DNA of 64,000 nucleotides, from IMG/VR virus record IMGVR_UViG_3300001683_000016, positions 1 through 64,000 of that record. One strand, given 5' to 3'. Of the stretch, positions 51,054-59,013 are shown piece after piece. The first letter of the stretch is position 1. Each line of letters opens with the position of its first letter. Under the pieces are notes generated by a model. It was given only the letters and a program-made list of their open reading frames with translations, was not told the origin of the DNA and made no database searches. The DNA is from a virus. The position numbers and the translations under genes are program-made.

Positions 51054-51579
51054 ATTGAATAAAAGACCAAAGAAAGGTGTTGCAGTAGTTATTAGCATCG
51101 GTCCTAAAATGAAAACTAAGCCAACGGATGCTGCTACTCCTGAAATGCCAATAAAGAAGTATGGTTCAATGCCAATGAAAAAGGCAATGGCTGTTCTAAA
51201 ACAAAGGGGTAAATATGTACCCACAACTGCTGAAGATGAATATGTTGCATCAAATTCTGAAAATCGACATCATCCTATGAGTAATAGAGAAAAGGATGAG
51301 GCGTGGAAAGAGGCGCAGTTAGATGGAAGATATGATGAAGATTACTATCCCGATGAGGATGAAACACCTATATGGAATGATAATCGACAACCAATCGGTA
51401 AACCTGAGTTTGGTAATGAAGGTGCACGTGAAGCAGAAATGAATCAAGCAGAGCGTGCTGCAATAATGGCAGAAGGTATGCCTGAGGGGCGTAGACCTCG
51501 TATTCCACCTCGAACAGAAGGTTTTGACCCTAATAAGCAAGGTCGAGTGCCAAGAGATATTTTTCAAAATAGAAGGTAA
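51046..51579 (+). CDS. Hypothetical protein with tag-like motif
   Basis: 177 residues from GTG 51046 (VSKLNKRPKKG), overlapping the previous stop by 8 bases; the frame is open further upstream but inside the previous gene. MPMKKAMAVLKQ at ~42-53 resembles the internal tag. A polar, acidic and Pro-rich remainder suggests a disordered virion or scaffold protein. Confidence 0.5.
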   Translation: MSKLNKRPKKGVAVVISIGPKMKTKPTDAATPEMPIKKYGSMPMKKAMAVLKQRGKYVPTTAEDEYVASNSENRHHPMSNREKDEAWKEAQLDGRYDEDYYPDEDETPIWNDNRQPIGKPEFGNEGAREAEMNQAERAAIMAEGMPEGRRPRIPPRTEGFDPNKQGRVPRDIFQNRR

Positions 51580-51583
51580 GTGA

Positions 51584-51811
51584 ATGAGTGCTTTCACAAA
51601 ATCTTGGCTATTTCTCAAAACCGAGCCAATTGATATGCAGCAAGGCTCAGATGGAACTTGGCGTGCACCTCAGGAAGATATAACACCAGAAAAAAAATTG
51701 TGGCAACAAATCCAAGCAAGAAACGCACAGGCTAGGCAAAACTTGCAGAAACCTGCACAAGTAGCACAACCTAAACCTACACCACAACCGGGGTATTCAG
51801 GATGGATGTAA
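51584..51811 (+). CDS. Tagged cassette protein 8, small
   Basis: 75 residues. Tag MSAFTKSWLFLKTE. The remainder is Gln/Pro/Ala-rich and probably disordered. Starts 4 bases after the previous stop, with AAGGTAAGTGA upstream. Confidence 0.55.
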   Translation: MSAFTKSWLFLKTEPIDMQQGSDGTWRAPQEDITPEKKLWQQIQARNAQARQNLQKPAQVAQPKPTPQPGYSGWM

Positions 51812-51812
51812 A

Positions 51813-54695
51813 ATGGTATTCAATAAATCTTGGAACTATTTGAAATCAATAAGCGATTGGTCGTCTACTGATAGTTTATATGGTAATGAGTATGAAGATG
51901 AACCTAGTATAGAAAGAAGAAATACTCCAACTATGGATAACTCGTATCAAAAAATCTTACCTCAAGATGACCCAAGATTAGATTATAGAACTGGTTGGAA
52001 AGGTGTAGAACCCGTTAGGGCTATTCGTGTACAATCAAATCATCGAAAGGCAGGTCAACCCGTACCTCAAGACGGCTCTAATATAAATTATGAACAAGGT
52101 GACCCAAAGTTACCGCCAAAGATTCCTGAGATACCTGATGACGATGACCCTGTTTGGGATGACCCCGACTCACGATGGAGTAAAGACCCCAAATCGGGTT
52201 CAAGATATTATATGTCGGGTAAATATGAAGATGGTAAGTATATTTCTCGTAAAAACAAGCATTTTGTTGATTTGAAAAATGCAAAGGCTGGAACTTGGGC
52301 TGCAAACAATACTGTTGGGGATATTAATAATTTATATACTCATAACCAACCTGATAAGTTGGTCTATATTCGTGGGAGTCCCGATAAATATGGTAAAGTA
52401 CACAGAAGGGATAGTGACGAAGCGGATGAAGGTTTAGCAGAAATGTTTATCGAACATAAAAAAGATATTTCACCTGAAAACCTTGTTGAAGTACCGTTAA
52501 AGACTCATTATAGAAACCAAACAAAAGATATGGGTACTCCTGACCTTGGGCATAATAGACGCTCAAAAAGTGATAAAAGCGGGCGAGTTAGTCGTTGGAG
52601 TGATAAACCTGTACCTTGGGGCTACAGCCACAAGAAAAAGGGCGAACCAATGGACATAGCCTTCCAGTTGCTCAAGATGTCTGCTGATGAAGCAGATGAG
52701 TTGGAAGAGCAAATGCTTTCTGATATGGAAAGAGGGACCAGTAATCCACGCTCACGAAGAAAACAGCGAAGTATGGGCGAAAGGGAATCAAAGGCATCTA
52801 TCCATAATTTTCCCGGTTCATCATCTCGTAGAGAAATGTGGGATGAAAAGCAGAAAGAAAGAGACTGGGAACGATGGGGAAAGAGACATGCTGAAGATAA
52901 AGCAATTGCAGGAAAAGACCTACCCTCATATCATGGGTTTGGTAGCGATAGGCTAAGAGAAATCCATCCGGGTGATAGAGGGAACGATTTCTCATCTATG
53001 AAACCGGGAAAATATGAGTTTGACGGTGTAGGTAGGGAAGAAAGACCCATACCTTTTGAGCCGGGTGATAACCTTATGGAGTGGTTACAGCCCGGATACA
53101 ACGAATCTAACAACCTAAGACTATTCAGGGATAAGGATGACTCTAAACATGAGTGGCAACCAAAACCGTGGACAACAAGTGGCCCTATCAATCATGTTCC
53201 CGAAACCCAAGAATGGGTAAACAACCCTTTTGATGAAGAACCAACTTTTCACGGGATACCATTCAATGAAGATACGGGTTTCACAACAGGTGAACCAATG
53301 GACATAGCCTTCCAGTTGCTCAAGGGAAAGACAAGGCAATCTACTCTTTGGGGTTACGACCCAAAAATGGTAGAGAACTTACTCGCAGAAGATAACAGTA
53401 ATATTTTCATCGCCGCTAAACCCGGAAACGATGATATGCCCGATGATGAACAAAATGAGCGTTCGGATAAAATGCTACAAGACCTCGCCGCACTCAAAGA
53501 GGAACATGGTCACTTCGATATAACCAGTGCCACAGGTAGAGCGCAGTGGGACGCAGAACCATCTTTCATGCTCACTAACGTGCCTGATAGTGCAAGGGAT
53601 TCCATTAATGAGATAGCGGAAAGATACGGTCAGGAATCCATGGGAATCTCGGAAAAGGGGGAGAAAGGGGTGAACTACGTTACACCGGAGGGGGAGGTAA
53701 AGGACAAGTTCAGTAGTATGGAGATGCAGGAAAAACCGGAGTACTCTACAGATTTTCCGAGTAGTCAGAGGCTGGCTTTTACGGGTTGGCAGGAAGCAAA
53801 TAAGGCTAATCCAATGCACATAGCCTTCCAGTTGCTCAAGGGTTGGGCAGGTGGTGTTAGAGGTATAGGTAATAATGCCACGGACAACATTTATCATTAT
53901 CCACACGAATTAGATTACGGCGCGATAGACGAATATATGGGTGAGAATCCTGATGCTACTCTCGGTAGTATGGTAACGCCGTATCTACAAGGACAGTTTA
54001 CAAATAATCCTCCTCTCTTTCCAGAATTAAGCACAAATCCGCCAACCTATCAAAGTGAAAGACCTACTCAATTACAAAGCACAGTTCCGGCACCTTTTCC
54101 ACAAACCCCCGAACAATCTAAAGGTGTTCAAAATCTCATTGATGATGGATTTGAAAACTATGAATCTAGAGATAGAACGAGAAAACCCCATTACGATAGC
54201 ATGAATAATGCAGTCAGAGTATTATCTAGAAATTTAAGAAGAAACCCTGCATACAATTTTACGCCGCCGGGACGATTACGAGGCACTAAGGGACAGGGCG
54301 GTAGAAGTAGGCAAATGCAGAACATGAAACTAAGAAGTTTGTTAGATACTCCTGTATCTCAAAGTATGGCAGAGATGAACATACCGAAACAAGGAATACC
54401 AATTGCGGCAGGCGAACCAATGAACATAGCCTTCCAATTGCTCAAAGAGCGCAAGTCACCAGCAGCATTTGCTCACAAGTTAGAGTATGACAAGCAATAT
54501 CAAAAGACACCTAAGCGCGTAAAGTACCGTGAGCAATTAAACGCAGAGCGTAGGAAGCGTGGCATATACGGTAAGGGTGGTGCGGATGTTAGCCACACAC
54601 AAGGTGGTAAACTCACTCTTGAAAGCGCACATGCTAATAGAGCAAGACATTTCAAAAACAAAGGCACTCTCCGCAGGGTCAAGGTGAAAAAATGA
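51813..54695 (+). CDS. 960-residue multi-tag protein with HNH-like end
   Basis: Starts with the tag MVFNKSWNYLKS and carries four internal tags at about residues 276, 493, 665 and 867, dividing it into segments of roughly 95-275 residues. Segment 1 has KYISRKNKHFVDLKNA and a possible ART-like YIRGSPDKYG; segment 3 follows its tag with TRQSTLWGYDP, like cassette 6. The last ~75 residues are the HNH-like module shared with the 46924 gene. No membrane segment. Reads as several cassettes fused in one frame; it may be cut at or near the tags in the virion. Confidence 0.6.
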   Translation: MVFNKSWNYLKSISDWSSTDSLYGNEYEDEPSIERRNTPTMDNSYQKILPQDDPRLDYRTGWKGVEPVRAIRVQSNHRKAGQPVPQDGSNINYEQGDPKLPPKIPEIPDDDDPVWDDPDSRWSKDPKSGSRYYMSGKYEDGKYISRKNKHFVDLKNAKAGTWAANNTVGDINNLYTHNQPDKLVYIRGSPDKYGKVHRRDSDEADEGLAEMFIEHKKDISPENLVEVPLKTHYRNQTKDMGTPDLGHNRRSKSDKSGRVSRWSDKPVPWGYSHKKKGEPMDIAFQLLKMSADEADELEEQMLSDMERGTSNPRSRRKQRSMGERESKASIHNFPGSSSRREMWDEKQKERDWERWGKRHAEDKAIAGKDLPSYHGFGSDRLREIHPGDRGNDFSSMKPGKYEFDGVGREERPIPFEPGDNLMEWLQPGYNESNNLRLFRDKDDSKHEWQPKPWTTSGPINHVPETQEWVNNPFDEEPTFHGIPFNEDTGFTTGEPMDIAFQLLKGKTRQSTLWGYDPKMVENLLAEDNSNIFIAAKPGNDDMPDDEQNERSDKMLQDLAALKEEHGHFDITSATGRAQWDAEPSFMLTNVPDSARDSINEIAERYGQESMGISEKGEKGVNYVTPEGEVKDKFSSMEMQEKPEYSTDFPSSQRLAFTGWQEANKANPMHIAFQLLKGWAGGVRGIGNNATDNIYHYPHELDYGAIDEYMGENPDATLGSMVTPYLQGQFTNNPPLFPELSTNPPTYQSERPTQLQSTVPAPFPQTPEQSKGVQNLIDDGFENYESRDRTRKPHYDSMNNAVRVLSRNLRRNPAYNFTPPGRLRGTKGQGGRSRQMQNMKLRSLLDTPVSQSMAEMNIPKQGIPIAAGEPMNIAFQLLKERKSPAAFAHKLEYDKQYQKTPKRVKYREQLNAERRKRGIYGKGGADVSHTQGGKLTLESAHANRARHFKNKGTLRRVKVKK

Positions 54696-55063
54696 GTAAT
54701 TATCCGTCATACCCAACGACACCTCCTAAAAAATGTGAATATTGTAATGGTGCTGGAATTATTGACCCTTATGGTGATGAAGAGGATGTGGCTCAGGCTG
54801 ACCCAAGATATCCACATGAAACATGTTGGAAGTGCAAAGGAACAGGTATACAGACAGAATGGTCATTTAACCCATATATGCCTTCTTTCCACCCCCCTTC
54901 TTTCCCCCCCCCTTCTTTCCACCCCCCTTCTTACCACGCCCCTCCCCCGTCCAAAATGGAATTAGGAGAGCCAACAATTAATTTTGACCCTGAATGGCAA
55001 GAAATGAATAAAAGTTCTAGTGTTGCATTTTCATTAGCGTGGAACTTACTTAAATCAGAATAA
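54692..55063 (+). CDS. Zinc-finger/Pro-rich protein with C-terminal tag
   Basis: 123 residues. CEYCNGAGI and CWKCKGTG form a DnaJ-type zinc knuckle (~13-50). Residues ~65-88 are repeats of P-S-F-H-P-P. The last 14 residues, VAFSLAWNLLKSE, match the tag but at the C-terminus, unlike all other proteins. Overlaps the previous stop in ATGA. Confidence 0.6.
   Translation: MSNYPSYPTTPPKKCEYCNGAGIIDPYGDEEDVAQADPRYPHETCWKCKGTGIQTEWSFNPYMPSFHPPSFPPPSFHPPSYHAPPPSKMELGEPTINFDPEWQEMNKSSSVAFSLAWNLLKSE
54889..54947 (+). repeat. Low-complexity CCTTCTTTCCACCCC repeat
   Basis: Four imperfect copies of a ~15-bp C-rich unit, with runs of up to nine C, inside the 54692 gene. It encodes the Pro/Ser/Phe/His repeat. 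Prone to slippage, so length may vary between isolates or assemblies. Confidence 0.7.
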
Positions 55064-55065
55064 AC

Positions 55066-55147
55066 TGTCCGATAATTCCGATTGTACGTCTATACAAATA
55101 TACATAATATTACTTGTATATAGACAATACATTAGATTATTCGGACA
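55066..55147. promoter_or_regulatory. Palindromic AT-rich element, copy C
   Basis: Bounded by TGTCCGA (55066) and TCGGACA (to 55147). The two arms mirror each other imperfectly: GTCTATACAA on one side and the complement of TTGTATATAGAC on the other. TATA-box-like sequence points both ways. It fills the gap before the second rightward gene group (55196 onward), which makes promoter function likely. Confidence 0.6.
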
Positions 55148-55195
55148 GCCAACCCTTAAGATGACCCCCACTGTGGGCTAACACGAGGTCACAGC

Positions 55196-55852
55196 ATGAG
55201 CAGAGATGTAGGGGATACAAACGAAATGAAAATGACAGGGTTGATTTTATCTCAATCGGCCTTAGTTGGATTAGCAATAGGAGTATATAGTTCGGGTTTA
55301 TGGATGCCCGCAGGTTCAAGTGCAAGTTCAACAATAGATGGTATGACTTATGCGATGGGTGCGCTTGCAGTTCAAACAATAGCATATTATTTGTTTAAGA
55401 TGTTCTTTGAACAGTCTATGAAAGAGAAAGTGGAAGTTGCAGAATTACAAAGAAACAGGCAGAATATGTATAGACAGCAGCAAATGGGCTTTGACCAACG
55501 TAGAGTAGATTTAGAATTGAGACAAATGGAACTGCAATTAGAAAACGAATTACGTATGATGCATGAAGACCCTAACAGAGTATTAGATAATAATTTTAAT
55601 AGCGGTGCAGTTAGTGCTGGTGTTCAAGGTGACTATCATAATACCTTCAACCCCGGACTTGTACCTGTGCATGGTGCAAAAAATGAGGTACCAATGAATC
55701 TTGGACTTACTAGTACACAGGAAGCAGTTGACTCAATGGCTCACTCCAATTTACCGCCACGCAGTTTACCTATACCGCCAAGAGACGGACAACCTACAAC
55801 ACAGCGTTTGAAGAAAGATGGTACGCCGGATTTAAGATATAGAGCATCGTGA
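55196..55852 (+). CDS. Membrane protein with helical Gln-rich cytoplasmic region
   Basis: 218 residues. Two likely membrane segments: LILSQSALVGLAIGVYSSGL (~12-31) and YAMGALAVQTIAYYLFKMFF (~48-67). Then a coiled coil rich in Gln/Met/Arg (~75-125) and a Pro-rich polar tail. First gene after palindromic copy C. Candidate virion or lysis-related membrane protein; no family recognised. Confidence 0.6.
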   Translation: MSRDVGDTNEMKMTGLILSQSALVGLAIGVYSSGLWMPAGSSASSTIDGMTYAMGALAVQTIAYYLFKMFFEQSMKEKVEVAELQRNRQNMYRQQQMGFDQRRVDLELRQMELQLENELRMMHEDPNRVLDNNFNSGAVSAGVQGDYHNTFNPGLVPVHGAKNEVPMNLGLTSTQEAVDSMAHSNLPPRSLPIPPRDGQPTTQRLKKDGTPDLRYRAS

Positions 55853-55863
55853 GGTAGACCGAT

Positions 55864-56151
55864 ATGGTACTACCCGGACAACTAATTCCCTCTCCGTTGC
55901 GTATATTTCGTAATATTGGTGATGATTCGGTCGAAGAAACTCTTAGAGCAATGCATTTAGCAAATACTGTAGATAATACTTATGAATGGGGACTTGGTTG
56001 GATTAGAACAATAGTCGTATCTATTGTTGCTGTTATGTCTGTGTCTGCTATGGAAGCGAACTCAGATTGGAATCTTTGGGAATTAACAGTAGAATGGTGG
56101 TATCAAAAAGTAGCAGATTTTGGTTCTTGGATTACTAATAAGTTTAGTTGA
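55864..56151 (+). CDS. Small membrane protein
   Basis: 95 residues with one membrane segment (WIRTIVVSIVAVMSVSAM, ~46-63) and a Trp-rich C-terminus (WNLWELTVEWWYQKV). ATG 55864 follows AGGTAGACC. Function unknown; it groups with the other small membrane proteins. Confidence 0.55.
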   Translation: MVLPGQLIPSPLRIFRNIGDDSVEETLRAMHLANTVDNTYEWGLGWIRTIVVSIVAVMSVSAMEANSDWNLWELTVEWWYQKVADFGSWITNKFS

Positions 56152-56162
56152 GTTGATGCTTA

Positions 56163-56879
56163 GTGGTCGCTGCGAGTGGTAGTGTATTAGTAGGCGTGGC
56201 CTTGTATGGTAAACAAGCATACAATAATTGGAAATCTCGAAGAGTAGGGATTTATGGTGCAACTATGGTTGGTAAGACAACTTTAGACAAATATATGACT
56301 ACTCCGGGCGAAATGGAAGAAATACCTGAACATGAAAGAACCACGCATTTTAAGTTGGTTACTCGCTATATACTTCCTAAACCTACTCGTAAAAGAGTTC
56401 GCTGGGAAGGTGAAAGGAGGGTTATTCATTCTGCCGACATAGGTGGCGAAGAGCGTTTTTGGAATCTTTGGATTGATGATATGGTAACTAGACAATGTGA
56501 ATACGTTATATTCATGTTTGATGATAGAGCGTTTCAAGGAGGGGATGAGGCTTTACAGCAAGTAGGAGGTTTTAGATTCTTAGTTGATAGTATAATAAAT
56601 AGAAATTATAGGTATAGAAACTGGAAGAGTTGGAGAAGGGGTAAGAGGTATGTGCCTAAGATGATATTACTAGTTGCAAATAAAGCAGATAGATATTTTG
56701 ATGCTAAAGCGGCACAGTTATGGAGAGAGGGTAGAATTGGAGAACATAAGATATTTGACCCTTTTAGAGAAGACCTAATTAGATTACAAAAAGCAGGTGT
56801 ACCAACGCGCCGTTCATTCATGGCAACACGTATAGGGTGGAACGTTGAGAACACATTATTAGAGATGATAGATTACTGA
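56163..56879 (+). CDS. Ras-like small GTPase with N-terminal hydrophobic segment
   Basis: 238 residues from GTG 56163. G1 is GATMVGKT (32-39), G3 DIGGEER (92-98), G4 NKAD (173-176), so the GTPase pocket looks complete; G3 matches the D-x-G-G-x-E form of Arf/Rab-like proteins. Residues 4-20 (ASGSVLVGVALYGKQAY) are hydrophobic and may anchor it to membrane. An inserted basic stretch (YRYRNWKSWRRGKRY, ~149-163) precedes G4. Could act in virion assembly at membranes or in host control. Viral Ras-like GTPases are uncommon. Confidence 0.75.
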   Translation: MVAASGSVLVGVALYGKQAYNNWKSRRVGIYGATMVGKTTLDKYMTTPGEMEEIPEHERTTHFKLVTRYILPKPTRKRVRWEGERRVIHSADIGGEERFWNLWIDDMVTRQCEYVIFMFDDRAFQGGDEALQQVGGFRFLVDSIINRNYRYRNWKSWRRGKRYVPKMILLVANKADRYFDAKAAQLWREGRIGEHKIFDPFREDLIRLQKAGVPTRRSFMATRIGWNVENTLLEMIDY

Positions 56880-56922
56880 CCTCAAAAGTGACCTTTTTAA
56901 TGTGGTAGGGTGTGGGAACGAC

Positions 56923-57102
56923 ATGGCGAAGGGGGCGACGACGACTGCATTAGTTTCCACAGGAGGCTCTAGTAATTCACTTAGAACTACTATACCTATG
57001 TGGATTGTGGAACAATTTGGTTTGTCTGCTGGCTCTAAAATAGAATGGACTTTAGAAGTTAAAAATGGGGAAATGTCTATTTCAGTATGCCCACAGGAGT
57101 GA
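56923..57102 (+). CDS. AbrB/MazE-like DNA-binding protein
   Basis: 59 residues from ATG 56923 (MAKGAT). SLRTTIPMWIVEQFGLSAGSKIEWTLE follows the swapped-hairpin AbrB core (S-x-R-x-T/V-x-I-P-x2-I-x3-x-G-L-x2-G-x-x-I/V-x-W). Such proteins are small dimeric regulators or antitoxins; no toxin gene is adjacent. An upstream ATG at 56902 is less likely. Candidate regulator of late genes. Confidence 0.6.
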   Translation: MAKGATTTALVSTGGSSNSLRTTIPMWIVEQFGLSAGSKIEWTLEVKNGEMSISVCPQE

Positions 57103-57107
57103 TATAT

Positions 57108-58076
57108 ATGGTAATGGGTATGAATCCTTTTAATAATTCGCAACAACCAAATCTTGGGCAAGTAAACGACGCTACATTAATGGCATTATCTCAACAAGGA
57201 AATCCGAATTTCTCTCATGCTGCCCTATTAGAACAAGCATCAGCACAACAGCAAATGCAAAGGATGGCAACAGAAAAAAATATAGAAGTACCTAAGGTAA
57301 ACTTTTATCCTTCTCGTCATGCTAATCCATATAAAGCAAGAAAACAAGATATTAATCAAGCATACAAACTCTTGGCTCCTACAAAACGTGCTTTTTTTGA
57401 CCCTAGGAGATTATTTCGCCATAGTAAATATATGTATAATAAAGATACTGCTGTGTGTTGTGTAGATGGTTGTAATGTAAAACAATTAATACAACACGAT
57501 AATCTGTATGCTAGAATAACTGATGAAGAAAGTGGTAGAACACTTTGGGATATGTATTGGCAGAATCCAGTTACTGGAGAGCCTGAAGCGTTTATTGCTA
57601 GAGAGGGCGTAACTAGCGGTCGTAAAATGAGGGCTACATATTGTCCTGAGCATTTACATTTGTATCATTTGTTATGTAGGTGGGAGGACCAACAAGATGT
57701 TGAAGATGAAATGAAACCTAGTCGCTTCCGTGATAAAATAAAAAGAGGAGTTAGTATAGTCACAGTACCGATATCCACTGTCACTGGTGTTGATACAGGA
57801 CCATCTCACCCCATGATTACAAAATACGAAAGTTTCTTTGCTGAAATATCAGCAGATGCTAGAGGTAGTAACGGTATTAGTATGCAACATTATACTAATC
57901 CGGTTACTGGAGATAACGATATAACAACTATAACATTTGATATGAGAATGTTCCAAAAAGAATTAATGGAAATGAATCAGCCAAATCCAGCGTTTCAGGA
58001 TATTCTAAACCAACAGGCTCAAGTTCTCGCCCCCGCTCCGACGATACCGGAAGCAGTAATGGAGGGTATGCAATGA
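57108..58076 (+). CDS. Hypothetical probable virion protein with Cys/His site
   Basis: 322 residues from ATG 57108 (MVMGMNPF), with GGAGTGAT upstream. CCVDGC near 120 and YCPEHLHLYHLLC near 183-195 offer a metal site. Gln/Asn-rich N-terminus; Pro/Ala-rich C-terminus. MNPFNNSQQP at the start shares only the first residues of the tag. Overlaps the next gene in ATGA. Confidence 0.55.
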   Translation: MVMGMNPFNNSQQPNLGQVNDATLMALSQQGNPNFSHAALLEQASAQQQMQRMATEKNIEVPKVNFYPSRHANPYKARKQDINQAYKLLAPTKRAFFDPRRLFRHSKYMYNKDTAVCCVDGCNVKQLIQHDNLYARITDEESGRTLWDMYWQNPVTGEPEAFIAREGVTSGRKMRATYCPEHLHLYHLLCRWEDQQDVEDEMKPSRFRDKIKRGVSIVTVPISTVTGVDTGPSHPMITKYESFFAEISADARGSNGISMQHYTNPVTGDNDITTITFDMRMFQKELMEMNQPNPAFQDILNQQAQVLAPAPTIPEAVMEGMQ

Positions 58077-58726
58077 CTATGGGATGGAACAATCAACAAC
58101 CTGCTTCTAATGCATTAAATCTTAGTCAAACGGGTGCACCGAGTATGCAATATGGTAGTCCACAACCTAATTATTTACCGCCACAACAAGGTTGGTATGG
58201 TCAACAACAACAACCTTCATTTTTTAATTCTATGTTTGCTGGTGCTACTGGACAAGACCCATATAATCAACAAGCGATATTACCTCCGAGTGAAACTGAG
58301 ATTTTGATGACTATGTTGAATACCTCTTATCCGGTAGAAAGATTTCTTCAAAGTTCAATCTTCCCTATGTTATTAGAGGTTATTAGTCAAATTACTACAT
58401 TTTCATTACTGAATGTAATTAAAAATGCAAGTTATAACTTTGATGAAGAGAATGGTGTTTTTACATTAGATACTGCTAGTTTACCAACTGAATTACAAAC
58501 TATGAGTTCAGAAAATATAATGTCACAAATGAACTCTATGACTAATATGATTAATCAAACAGTTTCAAATGCAGATACACAAAGACAGCAAACAATGCAA
58601 AATGCTCAACAAAGTATGTTACAAAGTCAATTGACTAATGCGCTTGCTGACCCCGGTATGTTAAATAATGTAGCACAAGGTAGTGGTACTTTCTTCCGTA
58701 ATTTTATAACTGGGGGTAGAACATAA
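58073..58726 (+). CDS. Gln/Asn-rich probable virion protein
   Basis: 217 residues. Low-complexity Gln/Asn/Pro-rich start (1-65), then a hydrophobic helical middle (VERFLQSSIFPMLLEVISQI) and a Gln/Met-rich helix (RQQTMQNAQQSMLQSQ). No cysteine. Structural role inferred from composition and position. Confidence 0.55.
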   Translation: MTMGWNNQQPASNALNLSQTGAPSMQYGSPQPNYLPPQQGWYGQQQQPSFFNSMFAGATGQDPYNQQAILPPSETEILMTMLNTSYPVERFLQSSIFPMLLEVISQITTFSLLNVIKNASYNFDEENGVFTLDTASLPTELQTMSSENIMSQMNSMTNMINQTVSNADTQRQQTMQNAQQSMLQSQLTNALADPGMLNNVAQGSGTFFRNFITGGRT

Positions 58727-58995
58727 TGTTAGGTAGTAATGGTTCTAGTAATTTTGGTATGCCTGTACCAAAACAATTAGCAGATATGTCAATACATATG
58801 CTTGCTCCAAAGAGAGAAGTAATTGTAGATATGGTGATGGTACAATTAATTAGCGCTATACTTATTTTTATGGGTATTCTAATATTCAAAAATAACGATA
58901 TTAACCAAGGGGAAATGTCTATGTATATGGTAGGAGTATTTTTATCCTTTATTCTCTTGACATCTATATATCAGCGAATAACGCGGTTTGTATAA
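58726..58995 (+). CDS. Two-pass small membrane protein
   Basis: 89 residues with membrane segments at ~32-52 (VMVQLISAILIFMGILIF) and ~65-84 (MYMVGVFLSFILLTSIY), with a short polar loop. The size and topology fit a holin, but nothing more specific is visible. Start overlaps the preceding stop by 1 base. Confidence 0.55.
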   Translation: MLGSNGSSNFGMPVPKQLADMSIHMLAPKREVIVDMVMVQLISAILIFMGILIFKNNDINQGEMSMYMVGVFLSFILLTSIYQRITRFV

Positions 58996-59013
58996 GCAAG
59001 GCTGATTAACCAT

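Noticed and set aside
56923-57102. Toxin-antitoxin pair with the AbrB-like protein as antitoxin
   Set aside because: Neither neighbour resembles a toxin; the upstream gene is a GTPase and the downstream one a probable virion protein.
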